Positions 18,064 to 27,193 are shown, counted from the stretch's first letter. The stretch is 64,000 bases of DNA from Mycobacterium sp. OAS707 (GCF_014873705.1 NZ_JADBDS010000003.1:682001-746000), one strand, 5' to 3'. Made by a program: numbers and translations. Notes: generated by a model not told the origin, from the sequence alone.

Positions 18064-18513
18064 TTAGGGCCGGGGCGGCAGGTTGGCGAGCCACGAATCG
18101 GGCAGCAGTTCGATCAACTGCCCGTCGGGATCACGGATCATGGCGAACTGCTCGGTGACGGTCTCGTGGACCACCGCTCCGCCGAACTCCTCCACCATCG
18201 CCAGCACGGCAGCCAGATCCGACACCGACAGCGACATGTGCGTCAGCCCCGCGTGGTCCATCGCACGCTGCTGCGGCTTGACCTCTCGCTTCGAGTAGTC
18301 GAGCAGTTCGAGCACCAGCCCGTCGCGCACCAGGTAGGTCGCGTGCACCCCGATCGGCCGTTCGAGTTGGAGCAGCTTTTCGGTGCCTGCGTCTGGCAGT
18401 TCCAGTTCCCACCAGAACTGGAAGCCGAGCAGGCCTTCGTAGAAGCGCCGCGATCGCTCGCGATCGGCCACACACAACCCGATGTGGTTGAAAGCCGTTC
18501 GGTGGCTTGCCAT
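18064..18513 (-). CDS. VOC-family (glyoxalase/dioxygenase fold) protein
   Basis: 149 residues with two beta-alpha-beta-beta-beta repeats. The metal ligands expected in the family appear as the His of FNHIGL, the His of GLTHMSL and the Glu of QLIELLPD. Could be a lyase, isomerase or dioxygenase. ATG at 18513 shares one base with the stop of the M24-like gene upstream; operon with the two M24 genes. Confidence 0.75.
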   Translation of the reverse strand: MASHRTAFNHIGLCVADRERSRRFYEGLLGFQFWWELELPDAGTEKLLQLERPIGVHATYLVRDGLVLELLDYSKREVKPQQRAMDHAGLTHMSLSVSDLAAVLAMVEEFGGAVVHETVTEQFAMIRDPDGQLIELLPDSWLANLPPRP

Positions 18514-19595
18514 TACAACCTTCCGTATCGGGTGAGCAGCCTTGGCCCGTCGCTCTCGACGAGCACCGTATCCCGCTGCAGGCAGCCGCCATCTGGCTCG
18601 GTAACCCACGACTGCACGCTCAACACCATTCCCTCCACGATGGCAGCCTCGCGGCCGCGCCCAAGGCCGATCAGTGGCGGTTCGGCACCCAGCCCCAGCC
18701 CGTGCGCCAGCGGTAGCCCTGGATCCGCGTTGCCGGTCGCCTCCCATGCCCGGTACAGGTCCGCGCCGGTGTTCCCCGGGCGGCATGCGGCGACTAGCGC
18801 GTCCATTGCACCTTCACATCGCGACACCAAATCGCTGTCGGCTGTCCTGGTGCGCGCCAGGCCGGCCTCGTAGCCCGCGTAGAGCGCGCCGGGCGCGAGC
18901 ATCACCGACGATGGCGTCACGGTGCAGACGTCTTCGGACGGCGGCATCGGTGCGCCGAGATTCGCGATCCGCTCGTGGTAGACGGCGAGCAGTTCGCGCG
19001 CGGTGATGCCAGGCGCCAGTGCGCCTTTCATCGCGCTCAGCGCGGCCTCGGCGATCGCCGACGCGACCTCAACGCAGAGGATCTCGTCGGCCGTCTTGGT
19101 CCGCCGCGCAGCGGTCAGCATCGGTCCGGCATCGACGAGGTCCGCCTTCGTCACCATCTCCGGAATCAACGAAGCGAACATCGGCGTCAGCCCGTCGGTG
19201 CCGACGCGCCGCGCGTCGCGCACCCCGGGAACCTTGGCGAGATCGGCAGCGAGATTGGCTGGATTCCAGCTCATGCGGTACAGGTCGTCGCGGCCGATCT
19301 CGGGCGGCACTCCCTCGTCCCACGTGGAAAGCAGATGCACGCGTTCGGTTTCCCGTACCACCACCACGACGGGTGCGAACGGCAGCACACCCGAACGTCC
19401 CAGCTGACGCGCGCCCGACACGTACTTCACATTGCCGACGCCGCCGAGCATCAGCGCATCGAGATCGTGAGCTGCCATGCCGGAGAATACTTTTGACCGT
19501 CGCTCGGCACGCAGGCGCGCGAAGTCGACGCGTGCGCTGTCCTCGAGGCCCATCATGCCGATGAACACTCCGCGGTCGCGGGGAGCCGGGCTCAT
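18513..19595 (-). CDS. M24-family protein lacking metal ligands (creatinase-like or pseudo-peptidase)
   Basis: A 360-residue pita-bread-fold protein related to Xaa-Pro peptidases. In its neighbour the five metal ligands are D, D, H, E, E. Here both aspartates are missing (region CTVTPSSVMLAPG...GLARTRT), the His is kept (PLAHGLG), and the two glutamates are replaced (LSVQSWV and LQRDTVL). It is therefore either metal-independent, like creatinase, or a non-catalytic partner of the next protein. Start overlaps the neighbour's stop (ATGA). Confidence 0.75.
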   Translation of the reverse strand: MSPAPRDRGVFIGMMGLEDSARVDFARLRAERRSKVFSGMAAHDLDALMLGGVGNVKYVSGARQLGRSGVLPFAPVVVVVRETERVHLLSTWDEGVPPEIGRDDLYRMSWNPANLAADLAKVPGVRDARRVGTDGLTPMFASLIPEMVTKADLVDAGPMLTAARRTKTADEILCVEVASAIAEAALSAMKGALAPGITARELLAVYHERIANLGAPMPPSEDVCTVTPSSVMLAPGALYAGYEAGLARTRTADSDLVSRCEGAMDALVAACRPGNTGADLYRAWEATGNADPGLPLAHGLGLGAEPPLIGLGRGREAAIVEGMVLSVQSWVTEPDGGCLQRDTVLVESDGPRLLTRYGRL

Positions 19596-20749
19596 GCCTC
19601 GACTCCATACGGCTCATAGGTTGACCCGCTGAGCTTCACCCAACCGGTATCCGTCACGGCCACAATGTCTTCCGACCGATAGCCGGCATGGCCGTCTTCC
19701 CAGATGACCGGCTCGAGGACGAGCACCATTCCCGGTTGCATGATGAGGCGCTCGTCAAAGCCTTCGCCCAGGTCGGTTCCGATCAGCGGCATTTCGGCGC
19801 TGTCCGTGCCGACACCGTGAGCCAGATAGAAGTGCTCGATCCAGGGCCGCATACCGTCGTTGGCGTCGATGGCAACCTTGCCGAGTTCGAGCGCGGACAC
19901 GCCGGGCTTCAGAACGTCAAGGGCGGCGTCGACGACGGTACGCCAGCGACGAAAGTGTGCTTGCTGCTTGGCATTCGGGGCAGCGCCGGTGGTCCATGTT
20001 CGGCCGTAATCGGATGCGTAGCCCTCCCAGGTGATGCCGGAGTCGACCCAGATGACGTCACCCTCGCGGAGAAAGCGGTCGGTGGTGACGGTCGGGTAAG
20101 CCAGGTCGCCGTGCAACGTCCAGGGCCCCAGCTGGCGGGTCGGCGCCATCACCTGCCAGATCGGATCGATGCCGTTCGCCGACGCTCCGAGTTCGAACAC
20201 TCGCCGCAGGAATACTGCGCTCAGGTCGATCTGGCGGACCCCGGGACGCAGCGCCGCCAACGCGTCGGCCATCGCGAGTTCATTGAGCCGCTGCGCGTTG
20301 CGGATACACGCGATTTCGTCGGGCGTCTTGGTCAGCTTCGCGGCGCCGACCACGTCGGAGGCGTCGGCCCATTCGAATCTCGGCAGCCCGCGCAACATCG
20401 CATGCGTCTGGTCGTCGACGCCGAGGCGTGCTCCGGAACTGAAGTGTTCGGCGAGCTCCTTGGCGAAGACATCGATACCGTCGTCGAGATCGGGGAACAA
20501 CGGCCCGTGCAGATGGTCGTCGGGAAGTTCGGCTGGCACGCCGTCGGAGAACGGTGTGTAAAGGTGCGGCGCCGAATCCCCGGTCACCACCACCGCCACC
20601 TGGCGGAACAGCGCCGCCCGGTCACCGTCTTGGGCGGGGGCCGCGGCTCCGGTGGCATAGCCGACCGAACTCGATCCGAGCAGGACAAGGCCGTCGATGC
20701 CCTGCGTCTCGAGCTGTCGCTGCAACCGCTCGAAACGTTCCCTTCGCAT
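19592..20749 (-). CDS. M24-family Xaa-Pro aminopeptidase-like metalloenzyme
   Basis: 385 residues: an N-terminal creatinase-type domain (1-150) and a C-terminal M24 domain with all five ligands visible (Asp in WVDSG, Asp in YASDYGR, His in YLAHGVG, Glu in LVLEPVIW, Glu in YRSEDIV). It would cleave X-Pro peptides or a C-N bond in a small amidine. First gene of a three-gene operon with the degenerate paralogue and VOC protein; divergent from the P450 (106-base gap, no clear operator). Confidence 0.85.
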   Translation of the reverse strand: MRRERFERLQRQLETQGIDGLVLLGSSSVGYATGAAAPAQDGDRAALFRQVAVVVTGDSAPHLYTPFSDGVPAELPDDHLHGPLFPDLDDGIDVFAKELAEHFSSGARLGVDDQTHAMLRGLPRFEWADASDVVGAAKLTKTPDEIACIRNAQRLNELAMADALAALRPGVRQIDLSAVFLRRVFELGASANGIDPIWQVMAPTRQLGPWTLHGDLAYPTVTTDRFLREGDVIWVDSGITWEGYASDYGRTWTTGAAPNAKQQAHFRRWRTVVDAALDVLKPGVSALELGKVAIDANDGMRPWIEHFYLAHGVGTDSAEMPLIGTDLGEGFDERLIMQPGMVLVLEPVIWEDGHAGYRSEDIVAVTDTGWVKLSGSTYEPYGVEA

Positions 20750-20855
20750 CCGCGGCAGATCAGGCTGGTCCGGAATCGCTCGCCCGCCGATGGTCGCTCC
20801 GCCGATGAGTCCACCTCCTGCGGACTTAATTCCCTAAAAATGTAAAGATAGCCGA

Positions 20856-22118
20856 ATGGGCCGTCCCGACGTCAGTGCCGACGCGATCGTGGGATTTGAT
20901 CACCATTCCGCGGAGTTCACCCGCAACGAGAACGAGCTCAACGCCGACCTACGCAGCCGGTGCCCCGTCGCGTGGAACGAGAAGTACGGCGGGTTCTGGT
21001 ACGTGTCCTCCTACGACGCGGTGGAACAGATCGCGCGCGACACTGACACCTTCGCCCACAAGTACGAGCCGGACGCCGCCGACGGCGTGAATTATCAAGG
21101 CGAGATGGGTGTTCCGCGTCCCGAAGGGCAGCCGCCGCTTGGCATCGGCGAGGTCGACGGCCCGTACCATCTGGCGCTGCGCAAGGCACTCACGCCGTTC
21201 TTCTCATCGGGCGCGGTCGAGAAGATGCGGCCGTTCATGGAGCAGTCTGTGCACTGGTTCCTCGACCAGAGAATCGCCGACGGCCGAATGGACCTCGTGC
21301 TCGACTACGCGAGCCCGGTCCCTGCCATTCTCACCATGCGACTGATGGGCCTGCCCTACGACAACTGGCGGCTGTATGCCGACCTCTTCCACGGGGTGAT
21401 GGATGCGGGCGACGCCGCGCAGTACAACAAGGTGATCGCCGAAGTACCTGCGATGATCGACGGGCTGCTGAGGTTCGCAGCGACCCGGCGTGCCGATCCT
21501 GCCGACGATCTGACCAGCTTCCTCGTTCAGTTCGAATTCGACGGCAAACGCCTTGACGACAACCAGCTCATCGACATCCTCTGGAACTTGATCGGCGGCG
21601 GCGTCGACACCACAACCTCACTGACCGCGCTGAGCCTGCTGCATCTCGGCACCCATCCCGAACTGCGGCGCCAACTCATCGAACAGCCAGACCTCTATCG
21701 CACTGCAGCCGACGAATACCTCCGCTATTGCTCGGTCAACAAGACGCTCAGCCGCACCGTCAGCCGCGACACCGTCCTTGGCGGACAACAACTTCGGCGC
21801 AACGACCAAGTGCTCATCAGCTGGTTGGCCGCCAACCACGACGAGCGGGCGTTCGACCGCGCCGATGAGGTCGTGCTCGATCGCGCGCCCAATCGTCACC
21901 TCGCGTTCGGCCTCGGGCCGCACCGCTGCATCGGCGCGCCGCTGGCGCGGGTGATGTTCGCGGTGATGGTGAAGGCCGTGCTCGACCGCATCCCCGACTA
22001 CGAGGTCGATCTGACACGCGTGCATCGCTACTCCGGCAACCCGAGCATGACGGGGCTCGGCAGGCTGCCGGTCACGTTCACACCCGGTGCTTCGCTGGGT
22101 ACCGCCCCGCCGAGTTAG
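20856..22118 (+). CDS. Cytochrome P450
   Basis: A 420-residue monooxygenase. I-helix GGGVDTTTS, ExxR in DEYLRY and the heme loop FGLGPHRCIG with Cys358 are intact. Substrate unknown. No ferredoxin gene is adjacent, so electrons must come from elsewhere. A weak AAAGAT -10-like box lies 6 nt before the ATG. Convergent with the exonuclease gene (4-base overlap of stops). Confidence 0.92.
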   Translation: MGRPDVSADAIVGFDHHSAEFTRNENELNADLRSRCPVAWNEKYGGFWYVSSYDAVEQIARDTDTFAHKYEPDAADGVNYQGEMGVPRPEGQPPLGIGEVDGPYHLALRKALTPFFSSGAVEKMRPFMEQSVHWFLDQRIADGRMDLVLDYASPVPAILTMRLMGLPYDNWRLYADLFHGVMDAGDAAQYNKVIAEVPAMIDGLLRFAATRRADPADDLTSFLVQFEFDGKRLDDNQLIDILWNLIGGGVDTTTSLTALSLLHLGTHPELRRQLIEQPDLYRTAADEYLRYCSVNKTLSRTVSRDTVLGGQQLRRNDQVLISWLAANHDERAFDRADEVVLDRAPNRHLAFGLGPHRCIGAPLARVMFAVMVKAVLDRIPDYEVDLTRVHRYSGNPSMTGLGRLPVTFTPGASLGTAPPS

Positions 22119-23104
22119 AAGAGTGCGAACTGGTCGCCGGCCAGTGTGGTGTCGGTGAACTGCTCGATGTCGGTGCCGCCGATGACGCCGTCGAGGAGTC
22201 GCATGAAGTCGGCATCGTTCACCAGCGGCACACCCACCTCGATGGCCTGATAGCCCTTGCCGTGTTCGGGTTCGGCCTCGTTGCAGATGACGAGCGAGGT
22301 TTCGGGGTCGACGTTGTCGGTGTAGGCCAGCCCGGCGTGCACGATCCGCTCGATCAGCTCTTCGTGGGTGCGGGTGACTTCGGCCGACAACGCGACCCGC
22401 ATGCCCTGGACCAGCGGCCTGCCCGCGACGAATCGGCCGGGATTCATGTACGGGCACGGCAGCCGCGAGGCCAACATCTTCAGCGGGCGCAACTCGTCGT
22501 GGGTGACCTGGCCGTTGGGCCATTGCCGCCGCGACACCGAGCGCACGGGCAGCCATACCTTGCGCTCCCTGGCGCGGACCAGCACCGGCTTGAGGATCTG
22601 CGCGAGCACCATCGCGTCGTCGAGCGCGTCGTGCGGCTTGATCTGCGTGATGCCCCAGTGCGACGCGAGCGTCGACAATTGCAGGTTCTCGGTGCCCAGC
22701 TCGAGGCGACGGGCCAGCTCGACTGTGCACATCACGGTGTCGATGGGCAGCTCCGCCCCGACCAGCTCGGCCTCTGCGGCCAGGAATGAGTAGTCGAAGC
22801 CGACGTTGTGCGCGACGAGCGTGCGGTCCTTGAGCAACGCGATCAGGTCGCCGACGACGTCGCCGAAGCACGGCTGGTCCTGCAGCATCTCGGCGGTCAG
22901 CCCGTGCACGTGGGTCGGGCCGGGGTCGACGCCCGGGTTCAGCAGGGTATAGAGGCTTTGCTCGACGTTGCCGTCGTCGCCGACGGCGAGCGCCGCGACA
23001 CTGACGATGCGGGCCTGCCCGGGGCGGAAGCCGGACGTCTCTACGTCCACGACGGCCCAGCCCGGACCGGTCTCGTTTGCCGGCCGGCCCCAGGTTTGAC
23101 TCAC
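22115..23104 (-). CDS. DnaQ-like 3'-5' exonuclease with BRCT domain (Rv3711c-like)
   Basis: Exonuclease of the DEDDh class: AVVDVETSGF (Asp, Glu), AHNVGFDYSFL (Asp) and PHDALDDAMV (His, Asp). A BRCT-type domain follows (about 240-329, MRVALSAEVTRTHEELIERI). The GTG at 23104 gives 329 residues, the length I recall for Rv3711c. The open frame extends 190 codons upstream but has no coding character there. Probably a proofreading or repair nuclease rather than the main epsilon subunit. Confidence 0.88.
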   Translation of the reverse strand: MSQTWGRPANETGPGWAVVDVETSGFRPGQARIVSVAALAVGDDGNVEQSLYTLLNPGVDPGPTHVHGLTAEMLQDQPCFGDVVGDLIALLKDRTLVAHNVGFDYSFLAAEAELVGAELPIDTVMCTVELARRLELGTENLQLSTLASHWGITQIKPHDALDDAMVLAQILKPVLVRARERKVWLPVRSVSRRQWPNGQVTHDELRPLKMLASRLPCPYMNPGRFVAGRPLVQGMRVALSAEVTRTHEELIERIVHAGLAYTDNVDPETSLVICNEAEPEHGKGYQAIEVGVPLVNDADFMRLLDGVIGGTDIEQFTDTTLAGDQFALF

Positions 23105-23190
23105 ATTTCGAGCATGGCACGGGGTCCCGACAATTCCCCTCAAGGACTTGATCGCCGTCACAGCGTGTCGGCTCCCTGCCTCTACCCTTT

Positions 23191-23196
23191 TAGACT
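23191..23196 (+). promoter_or_regulatory. -10 element TAGACT, leaderless type
   Basis: TAGACT, then 7 nt, then the murT ATG. Confidence 0.5.
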
Positions 23197-23203
23197 GCCG
23201 AGG

Positions 23204-24433
23204 ATGGTCACCACTCGTGGACGTGTCGCGCTTGCGGCCGGGGCAAGCGCGCGCTGGGCGTCGCGGGTCACCGGGCGCGGCGCGGGCGCGATGATCGGCG
23301 GGCTGGTGGCGCTTGCGCTCGACAAATCGATGCTCCGCCAGCTGGGCGAAGGCCGTCGCACGGTGGTGATCACCGGCACCAACGGCAAGTCCACGACGAC
23401 GCGGATGACAGCGGCGGCCTTGGGAACGCTGGGGCCCGTCGCCACCAATGCCGAGGGCGCGAACATGGATGCGGGACTGGTGGCGGCCTTGGCTGGGGCC
23501 CGTTCCGCGTCGTTGGCCGCGCTCGAGGTCGACGAGATGCATGTGCCGCATGTCGCTGACGCTGTGCAGCCCGCGGTGATCGTGCTGTTGAATCTGTCGC
23601 GCGATCAGCTGGACCGCGTCGGCGAGATCAACCACATCGAGCGAACGCTCCGTAGCGGGTTGGCGCGTCACCCCGGCACCGTCGTCGTAGCCAACTGCGA
23701 TGACGTGCTGATGACGTCGGCGGCCTACGACAGCCCGCGCGTGGTGTGGGTGGCCGCGGGTGGCGGCTGGGCCAACGACTCCGTGAGCTGTCCGCGGTCA
23801 GGTGAGACCATCGTGCGTGACGGCAGCCACTGGTATTCGACGGGCACCGACTTCAAACGACCGACCCCGCAATGGTGGTACGACGATGCGAACATCTATG
23901 GGCCGGAAGGGCTTTCGCTGCCGATGACGCTGGCGCTGCCGGGGGCGGTGAACCGCGGGAATGCCACGCAGGCGGTGGCGGCTGCGGTGACGCTCGGCGC
24001 GGATCCGGCCGCGGCGGTGGCGGCTGTCTCGGGTGTGGATGAGGTCGCAGGCCGGTACAGCACGGTGCAACTCGGCGCGCACTCGGTGCGAATGTTGTTG
24101 GCGAAGAACCCAGCCGGTTGGCAGGAAGCGCTGTCGATGGTCGACACCGACGCGGGCTCGGTGGTGATCTCCGTCAACGGTCAGGTGCCCGACGGCGAAG
24201 ACCTGTCGTGGCTGTGGGACGTCAACTTCGAGCATTTCGTGAACAAGCCGGTGGTTGCCGCCGGTGAGCGCGGCACCGATCTTGCTGTACGACTTGGGTA
24301 TGCGGGCGTCGAGCACACATTGGTGCACAACGCGATTGAGGCGATCGCGTCGTGCCCGCCGGGACATGTCGAGGTGGTCGCGAACTACACCGCGTTCCTT
24401 CAGCTTCAGCGGGCGGTTGCGCGCCATGGCTGA
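23204..24433 (+). CDS. murT: Lipid II isoglutaminyl synthase subunit MurT
   Basis: Mur-ligase-family ATPase (409 residues) that with GatD amidates the D-glutamate of lipid II. ITGTNGKSTTTRM is the ATP loop; SAASLAALEVDEMHVPHV and LNLSRDQLDRVGEI are Mur motifs; a C-terminal DUF1727 follows. The usual zinc-ribbon cysteines are reduced (SCPRSGETIV). Overlaps gatD by 8 bases. Matches Rv3712. Confidence 0.92.
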   Translation: MVTTRGRVALAAGASARWASRVTGRGAGAMIGGLVALALDKSMLRQLGEGRRTVVITGTNGKSTTTRMTAAALGTLGPVATNAEGANMDAGLVAALAGARSASLAALEVDEMHVPHVADAVQPAVIVLLNLSRDQLDRVGEINHIERTLRSGLARHPGTVVVANCDDVLMTSAAYDSPRVVWVAAGGGWANDSVSCPRSGETIVRDGSHWYSTGTDFKRPTPQWWYDDANIYGPEGLSLPMTLALPGAVNRGNATQAVAAAVTLGADPAAAVAAVSGVDEVAGRYSTVQLGAHSVRMLLAKNPAGWQEALSMVDTDAGSVVISVNGQVPDGEDLSWLWDVNFEHFVNKPVVAAGERGTDLAVRLGYAGVEHTLVHNAIEAIASCPPGHVEVVANYTAFLQLQRAVARHG

Positions 24434-25142
24434 ATCTGCTGTGCGGATCGGGCTGGTGCTGCCCGATGTGATGGGCACCTACGGCGACGGCGGCAACTCG
24501 GTGGTGCTGCGGCAACGGTTGCGGCTCAGGGGTTTTGACGCCGAGATCGTCGAGATCACGCTGGCGGACCCGGTGCCGTCAGAACTCGACTTGTACACGC
24601 TTGGCGGCGCAGAGGATTACGCGCAGCGCCTGGCCACCAAGCACCTGATTCGTTACCCCGGATTGCAGCAGGCGGCCGCGCGCGGTGCGCCGGTGTTGGC
24701 GATCTGCGCGGCGATCCAGGTGCTCGGGCATTGGTACGAGACGTCGTCGGGTGAGCGCGTCGAAGGCGTGGGACTGCTGGACGTGACGACGTCGCCGCAG
24801 GAGACTCGGACCATCGGCGAGGTGGTGTCGCAGCCCTTGGTGGCCGGGCTGTCGCAGCGGCTCACCGGTTTCGAAAACCACCGCGGCGGAACGGTTCTCG
24901 GCCCTGCGGCGCACCCACTGGCGAAGGTGATCAGCGGGGCGGGCAACCGCGCGGGCGACGGCATCGACGGCGCGGTGCAGGGCAGTGTGATCGCGACGTA
25001 TCTGCATGGGCCGTGCCTGGCCCGCAACCCGGAGTTGGCCGACCATCTGTTGTCGAAGGTCGTCGGAGAGTTGGCGCCGCTCGAGATCGCCGAAGTGGCG
25101 CAACTACGCCGCGAACGCCTGGCGGCCCCGCGCCGCGTCTAG
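24426..25142 (+). CDS. gatD: Lipid II isoglutaminyl synthase, glutaminase subunit GatD
   Basis: 238-residue class I (triad) amidotransferase that supplies ammonia to MurT. Nucleophile Cys in LAICAAIQVLG and the catalytic His in YLHGPCLARNP are present. Once called cobQ2 (Rv3713), but pairing with MurT identifies it as peptidoglycan amidation. ATG at 24426 overlaps murT. Confidence 0.92.
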   Translation: MAESAVRIGLVLPDVMGTYGDGGNSVVLRQRLRLRGFDAEIVEITLADPVPSELDLYTLGGAEDYAQRLATKHLIRYPGLQQAAARGAPVLAICAAIQVLGHWYETSSGERVEGVGLLDVTTSPQETRTIGEVVSQPLVAGLSQRLTGFENHRGGTVLGPAAHPLAKVISGAGNRAGDGIDGAVQGSVIATYLHGPCLARNPELADHLLSKVVGELAPLEIAEVAQLRRERLAAPRRV

Positions 25143-25149
25143 GCGGACG

Positions 25150-25209
25150 GCGAAACTGCAGTTATTGCGCGAAAGTTCGAGTGGGCCACGCAGTAAGCGC
25201 GATTTCGCG
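25150..25209. repeat. 60-bp dispersed repeat, copy 1
   Basis: Begins GCGAAACTGCAGTTATTGCG and ends in a diverged inverted form (GCGAAATCGC on the other strand); 15 of the outer 20 bases are self-complementary. Matches copy 2 (26094) at 50 of 60 positions in the same orientation. Contains the core AGTTCGAGT. Confidence 0.8.
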
Positions 25210-25211
25210 GA

Positions 25212-26060
25212 CTACGGTCGCCAACCGCGCGAGACCAATGCCTTCCGCGCGCGGGCGACGATCTCCGCGGGCCGATCCTCTTTGATCACTTGGTCGACGA
25301 TCCAACCGAGTTCTCTGGCCCTTCGTAGGCTTCGGATGTCCTTGGTGTACTGCCCGCGATTGGTGCGGTGTTGATCCCCGTCGTACTCGGAAACGACCAT
25401 GAATTCTTCCCAGCCCATGTCCGCCCACCGGACAAGTCGCCCGCGGCCTTCGACGATGGGGATCTGGGTTGTCGGCGTTGGCAATCCCGCGTCGATGTAC
25501 AACAACCGAAGCCGTGTCTCCCGTGGCGACGCGGAACCACCGTCGACAAGCGGAAGGGCTGTTCGAAGTGCCTTCAGCCCCCGTGCGCCTCGGTATCGCT
25601 TGGCGAGCAGCAACACGTCCTCAATCGAGAACACCTGCGAGTGCATGAGGGAGTCGAGTCGGGCGATGGCTTCGTCACGGGGCAAGTAGCGGCCGAGATC
25701 GAACGCGGTACGCACTCGCGTTGTCACGGGAATCCCAGCCACCCTGGTGATCTCATCCTCGGCCAACGCCTCATTGCGAACGAGCAATTCGTTGGGCGAG
25801 CGGCCGTAGTTCCAGATCAGCTCGATCGGGATGTCATCGCCAACCCATTGGGCATTGTGCAGTGCCGAGGCTGCAACTCCCGCGATGACGCCTTCGCGGC
25901 CAGATCGCAGCCAGGCGCCCTCGATCCGATCGCGGAGCGTCACGTCATTCGACTTTTCGAGATATACATCGCGGAAAAGGCGCTGATGCCAGCGACGCAA
26001 CTCGTGGGCGGTCAGCGCCCCCTCTTCCACCGCCTCGCTACCTAGAAACACTCTCCGCAT
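25212..26060 (-). CDS. DUF559 / Vsr-like PD-(D/E)XK nuclease-fold protein (Rv3714c-like)
   Basis: 282 residues. The N-terminal half resembles the winged-helix region seen with AbiEi-type proteins; the C-terminal half (about 170-282) has the DUF559 pattern: SPRETRLR, an Asp in RWADMGW, and an acidic pair in VSEYDGDQH. This suggests a DNA endonuclease related to Vsr mismatch nicking enzymes. It is a lone gene between gatD and recR, flanked on both sides by copies of one 60-bp repeat. Sometimes annotated only as hypothetical; target unknown. Confidence 0.7.
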   Translation of the reverse strand: MRRVFLGSEAVEEGALTAHELRRWHQRLFRDVYLEKSNDVTLRDRIEGAWLRSGREGVIAGVAASALHNAQWVGDDIPIELIWNYGRSPNELLVRNEALAEDEITRVAGIPVTTRVRTAFDLGRYLPRDEAIARLDSLMHSQVFSIEDVLLLAKRYRGARGLKALRTALPLVDGGSASPRETRLRLLYIDAGLPTPTTQIPIVEGRGRLVRWADMGWEEFMVVSEYDGDQHRTNRGQYTKDIRSLRRARELGWIVDQVIKEDRPAEIVARARKALVSRGWRP

Positions 26061-26093
26061 GTGGGGATGCTCGCAGCGAGGGCCGACATGTCC

Positions 26094-26153
26094 GCGAAAC
26101 TACAGTTACTGCGGGAGAGTTCGAGTGAGCAACGCGATAAGTGCGATCTCGCG
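26094..26153. repeat. 60-bp dispersed repeat, copy 2
   Basis: Same orientation as copy 1, 83% identical over 60 bases, lying between the start of the nuclease-like gene and the 3' end of recR. Confidence 0.8.
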
Positions 26154-26162
26154 AAAAGCAAG

Positions 26163-26762
26163 CTAGGCCATGGCGCGGCGGCCGGCCAGCGCCCGGCCCA
26201 GCGTCAGCTCGTCGGCGAACTCCAGGTCGCCGCCCATCGGCAGACCCGACGCAATGCGCGTCACCGTCAAACCGGGGATATCGCGCAGCATCCGCACCAA
26301 GTACGTGGCCGTCGCCTCACCCTCGGTGTTGGGATCCGTCGCGATGATCACCTCGGAGATCTCGGTCTCGGCCAGCCGGTTCAACAGCTCGCGAATCCGC
26401 AGTTGTTCTGGCCCAATGCCAGACAGCGGATCGAGCGCCCCACCCAACACGTGGTAGGTGCCACGAAATTCGCGGGTGCGTTCGACGGCCTGCACGTCCT
26501 TCGGCTCCTCGACCACACACACCACAGCGGGATCACGGCGTGCATCCGAACAGATTCGGCAGCGGTCCTCGTCGGAGACATTTCCGCACACCGCGCAAAA
26601 CTTCACACCGTCGCGGACCTTGTTCAACACGGCGGTCAGCCGGTCGATGTCGGGCGGCTCCACCGACAACAAATGGAATGCGATCCGCTGCGCGCTCTTC
26701 GGCCCGATGCCGGGCAGCTTGCCTAGCTCGTCGATCAGATCCTGGACGGGGCCTTCGAACAC
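26163..26762 (-). CDS. recR: Recombination protein RecR
   Basis: 199 residues: helix-hairpin-helix LGKLPGIGPKSAQRIAFHLL (about 13-32), four-Cys zinc finger (FCAVCGN ... CRIC), and a Toprim domain (VVEEPKDVQAVERT, IATDPNTEGEATATYL). Part of RecFOR gap repair. It is immediately downstream of ybaB, the common bacterial order. Confidence 0.97.
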   Translation of the reverse strand: MFEGPVQDLIDELGKLPGIGPKSAQRIAFHLLSVEPPDIDRLTAVLNKVRDGVKFCAVCGNVSDEDRCRICSDARRDPAVVCVVEEPKDVQAVERTREFRGTYHVLGGALDPLSGIGPEQLRIRELLNRLAETEISEVIIATDPNTEGEATATYLVRMLRDIPGLTVTRIASGLPMGGDLEFADELTLGRALAGRRAMA

Positions 26763-27095
26763 TTAGAGTCCTGGCAGACCCAGGCCACCCATCCCGCCCG
26801 CGAGCGGCCCGAGCCGGTCGTGCGCCAGGATGGTGACCTGCTTGGCGGCGTCGGCAATGGCGCCGACGACAAGGTCCTGCAGCGTCTCGACGTCGGAGGG
26901 ATCCACGACCTTCGGATCGATCGACACCGCGACCACTTCACCGCTGCCCTTCATGGTGACCTGCACCAGGCCGCCGCCCGCCTGCCCGTGCACCTCGGAG
27001 TTGGCCAGCGCTTCCTGCGCCTCCATCAACTGCTGCTGCACCTGCTGGGCCTGCGCGAGGAGTGCCGACATGTCGGGCGTGCCTCCGGGTTGCAT
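26763..27095 (-). CDS. YbaB/EbfC nucleoid-associated protein
   Basis: 110-residue DNA-binding protein (Rv3716c-like). Central motif GLVQVTMKGSGEVVAVSIDPKVVDPSD is typical, with a helical N-terminus rich in Gln (LLAQAQQVQQQLMEAQEAL). Coupled to recR; the stop and recR ATG adjoin. Confidence 0.93.
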   Translation of the reverse strand: MQPGGTPDMSALLAQAQQVQQQLMEAQEALANSEVHGQAGGGLVQVTMKGSGEVVAVSIDPKVVDPSDVETLQDLVVGAIADAAKQVTILAHDRLGPLAGGMGGLGLPGL

Positions 27096-27193
27096 GACTG
27101 TTCCCCTTGCGTGTTAGTTGCAGATGGGTCTCGACTTGGTTGCGCTCATCGGTAAGCGGCGGTTCGGGCTTTCAGCCTAGTCGCCAGACGGGC

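Noticed and set aside
23105..23671. N-terminal extension of the exonuclease frame
   Set aside because: Lies antisense to murT; the shorter GTG start gives the known family length.
25150..26153. Insertion sequence bounded by terminal repeats
   Set aside because: The flanking repeats are direct copies, no transposase is encoded and no target duplication was found, so an IS call is not justified.
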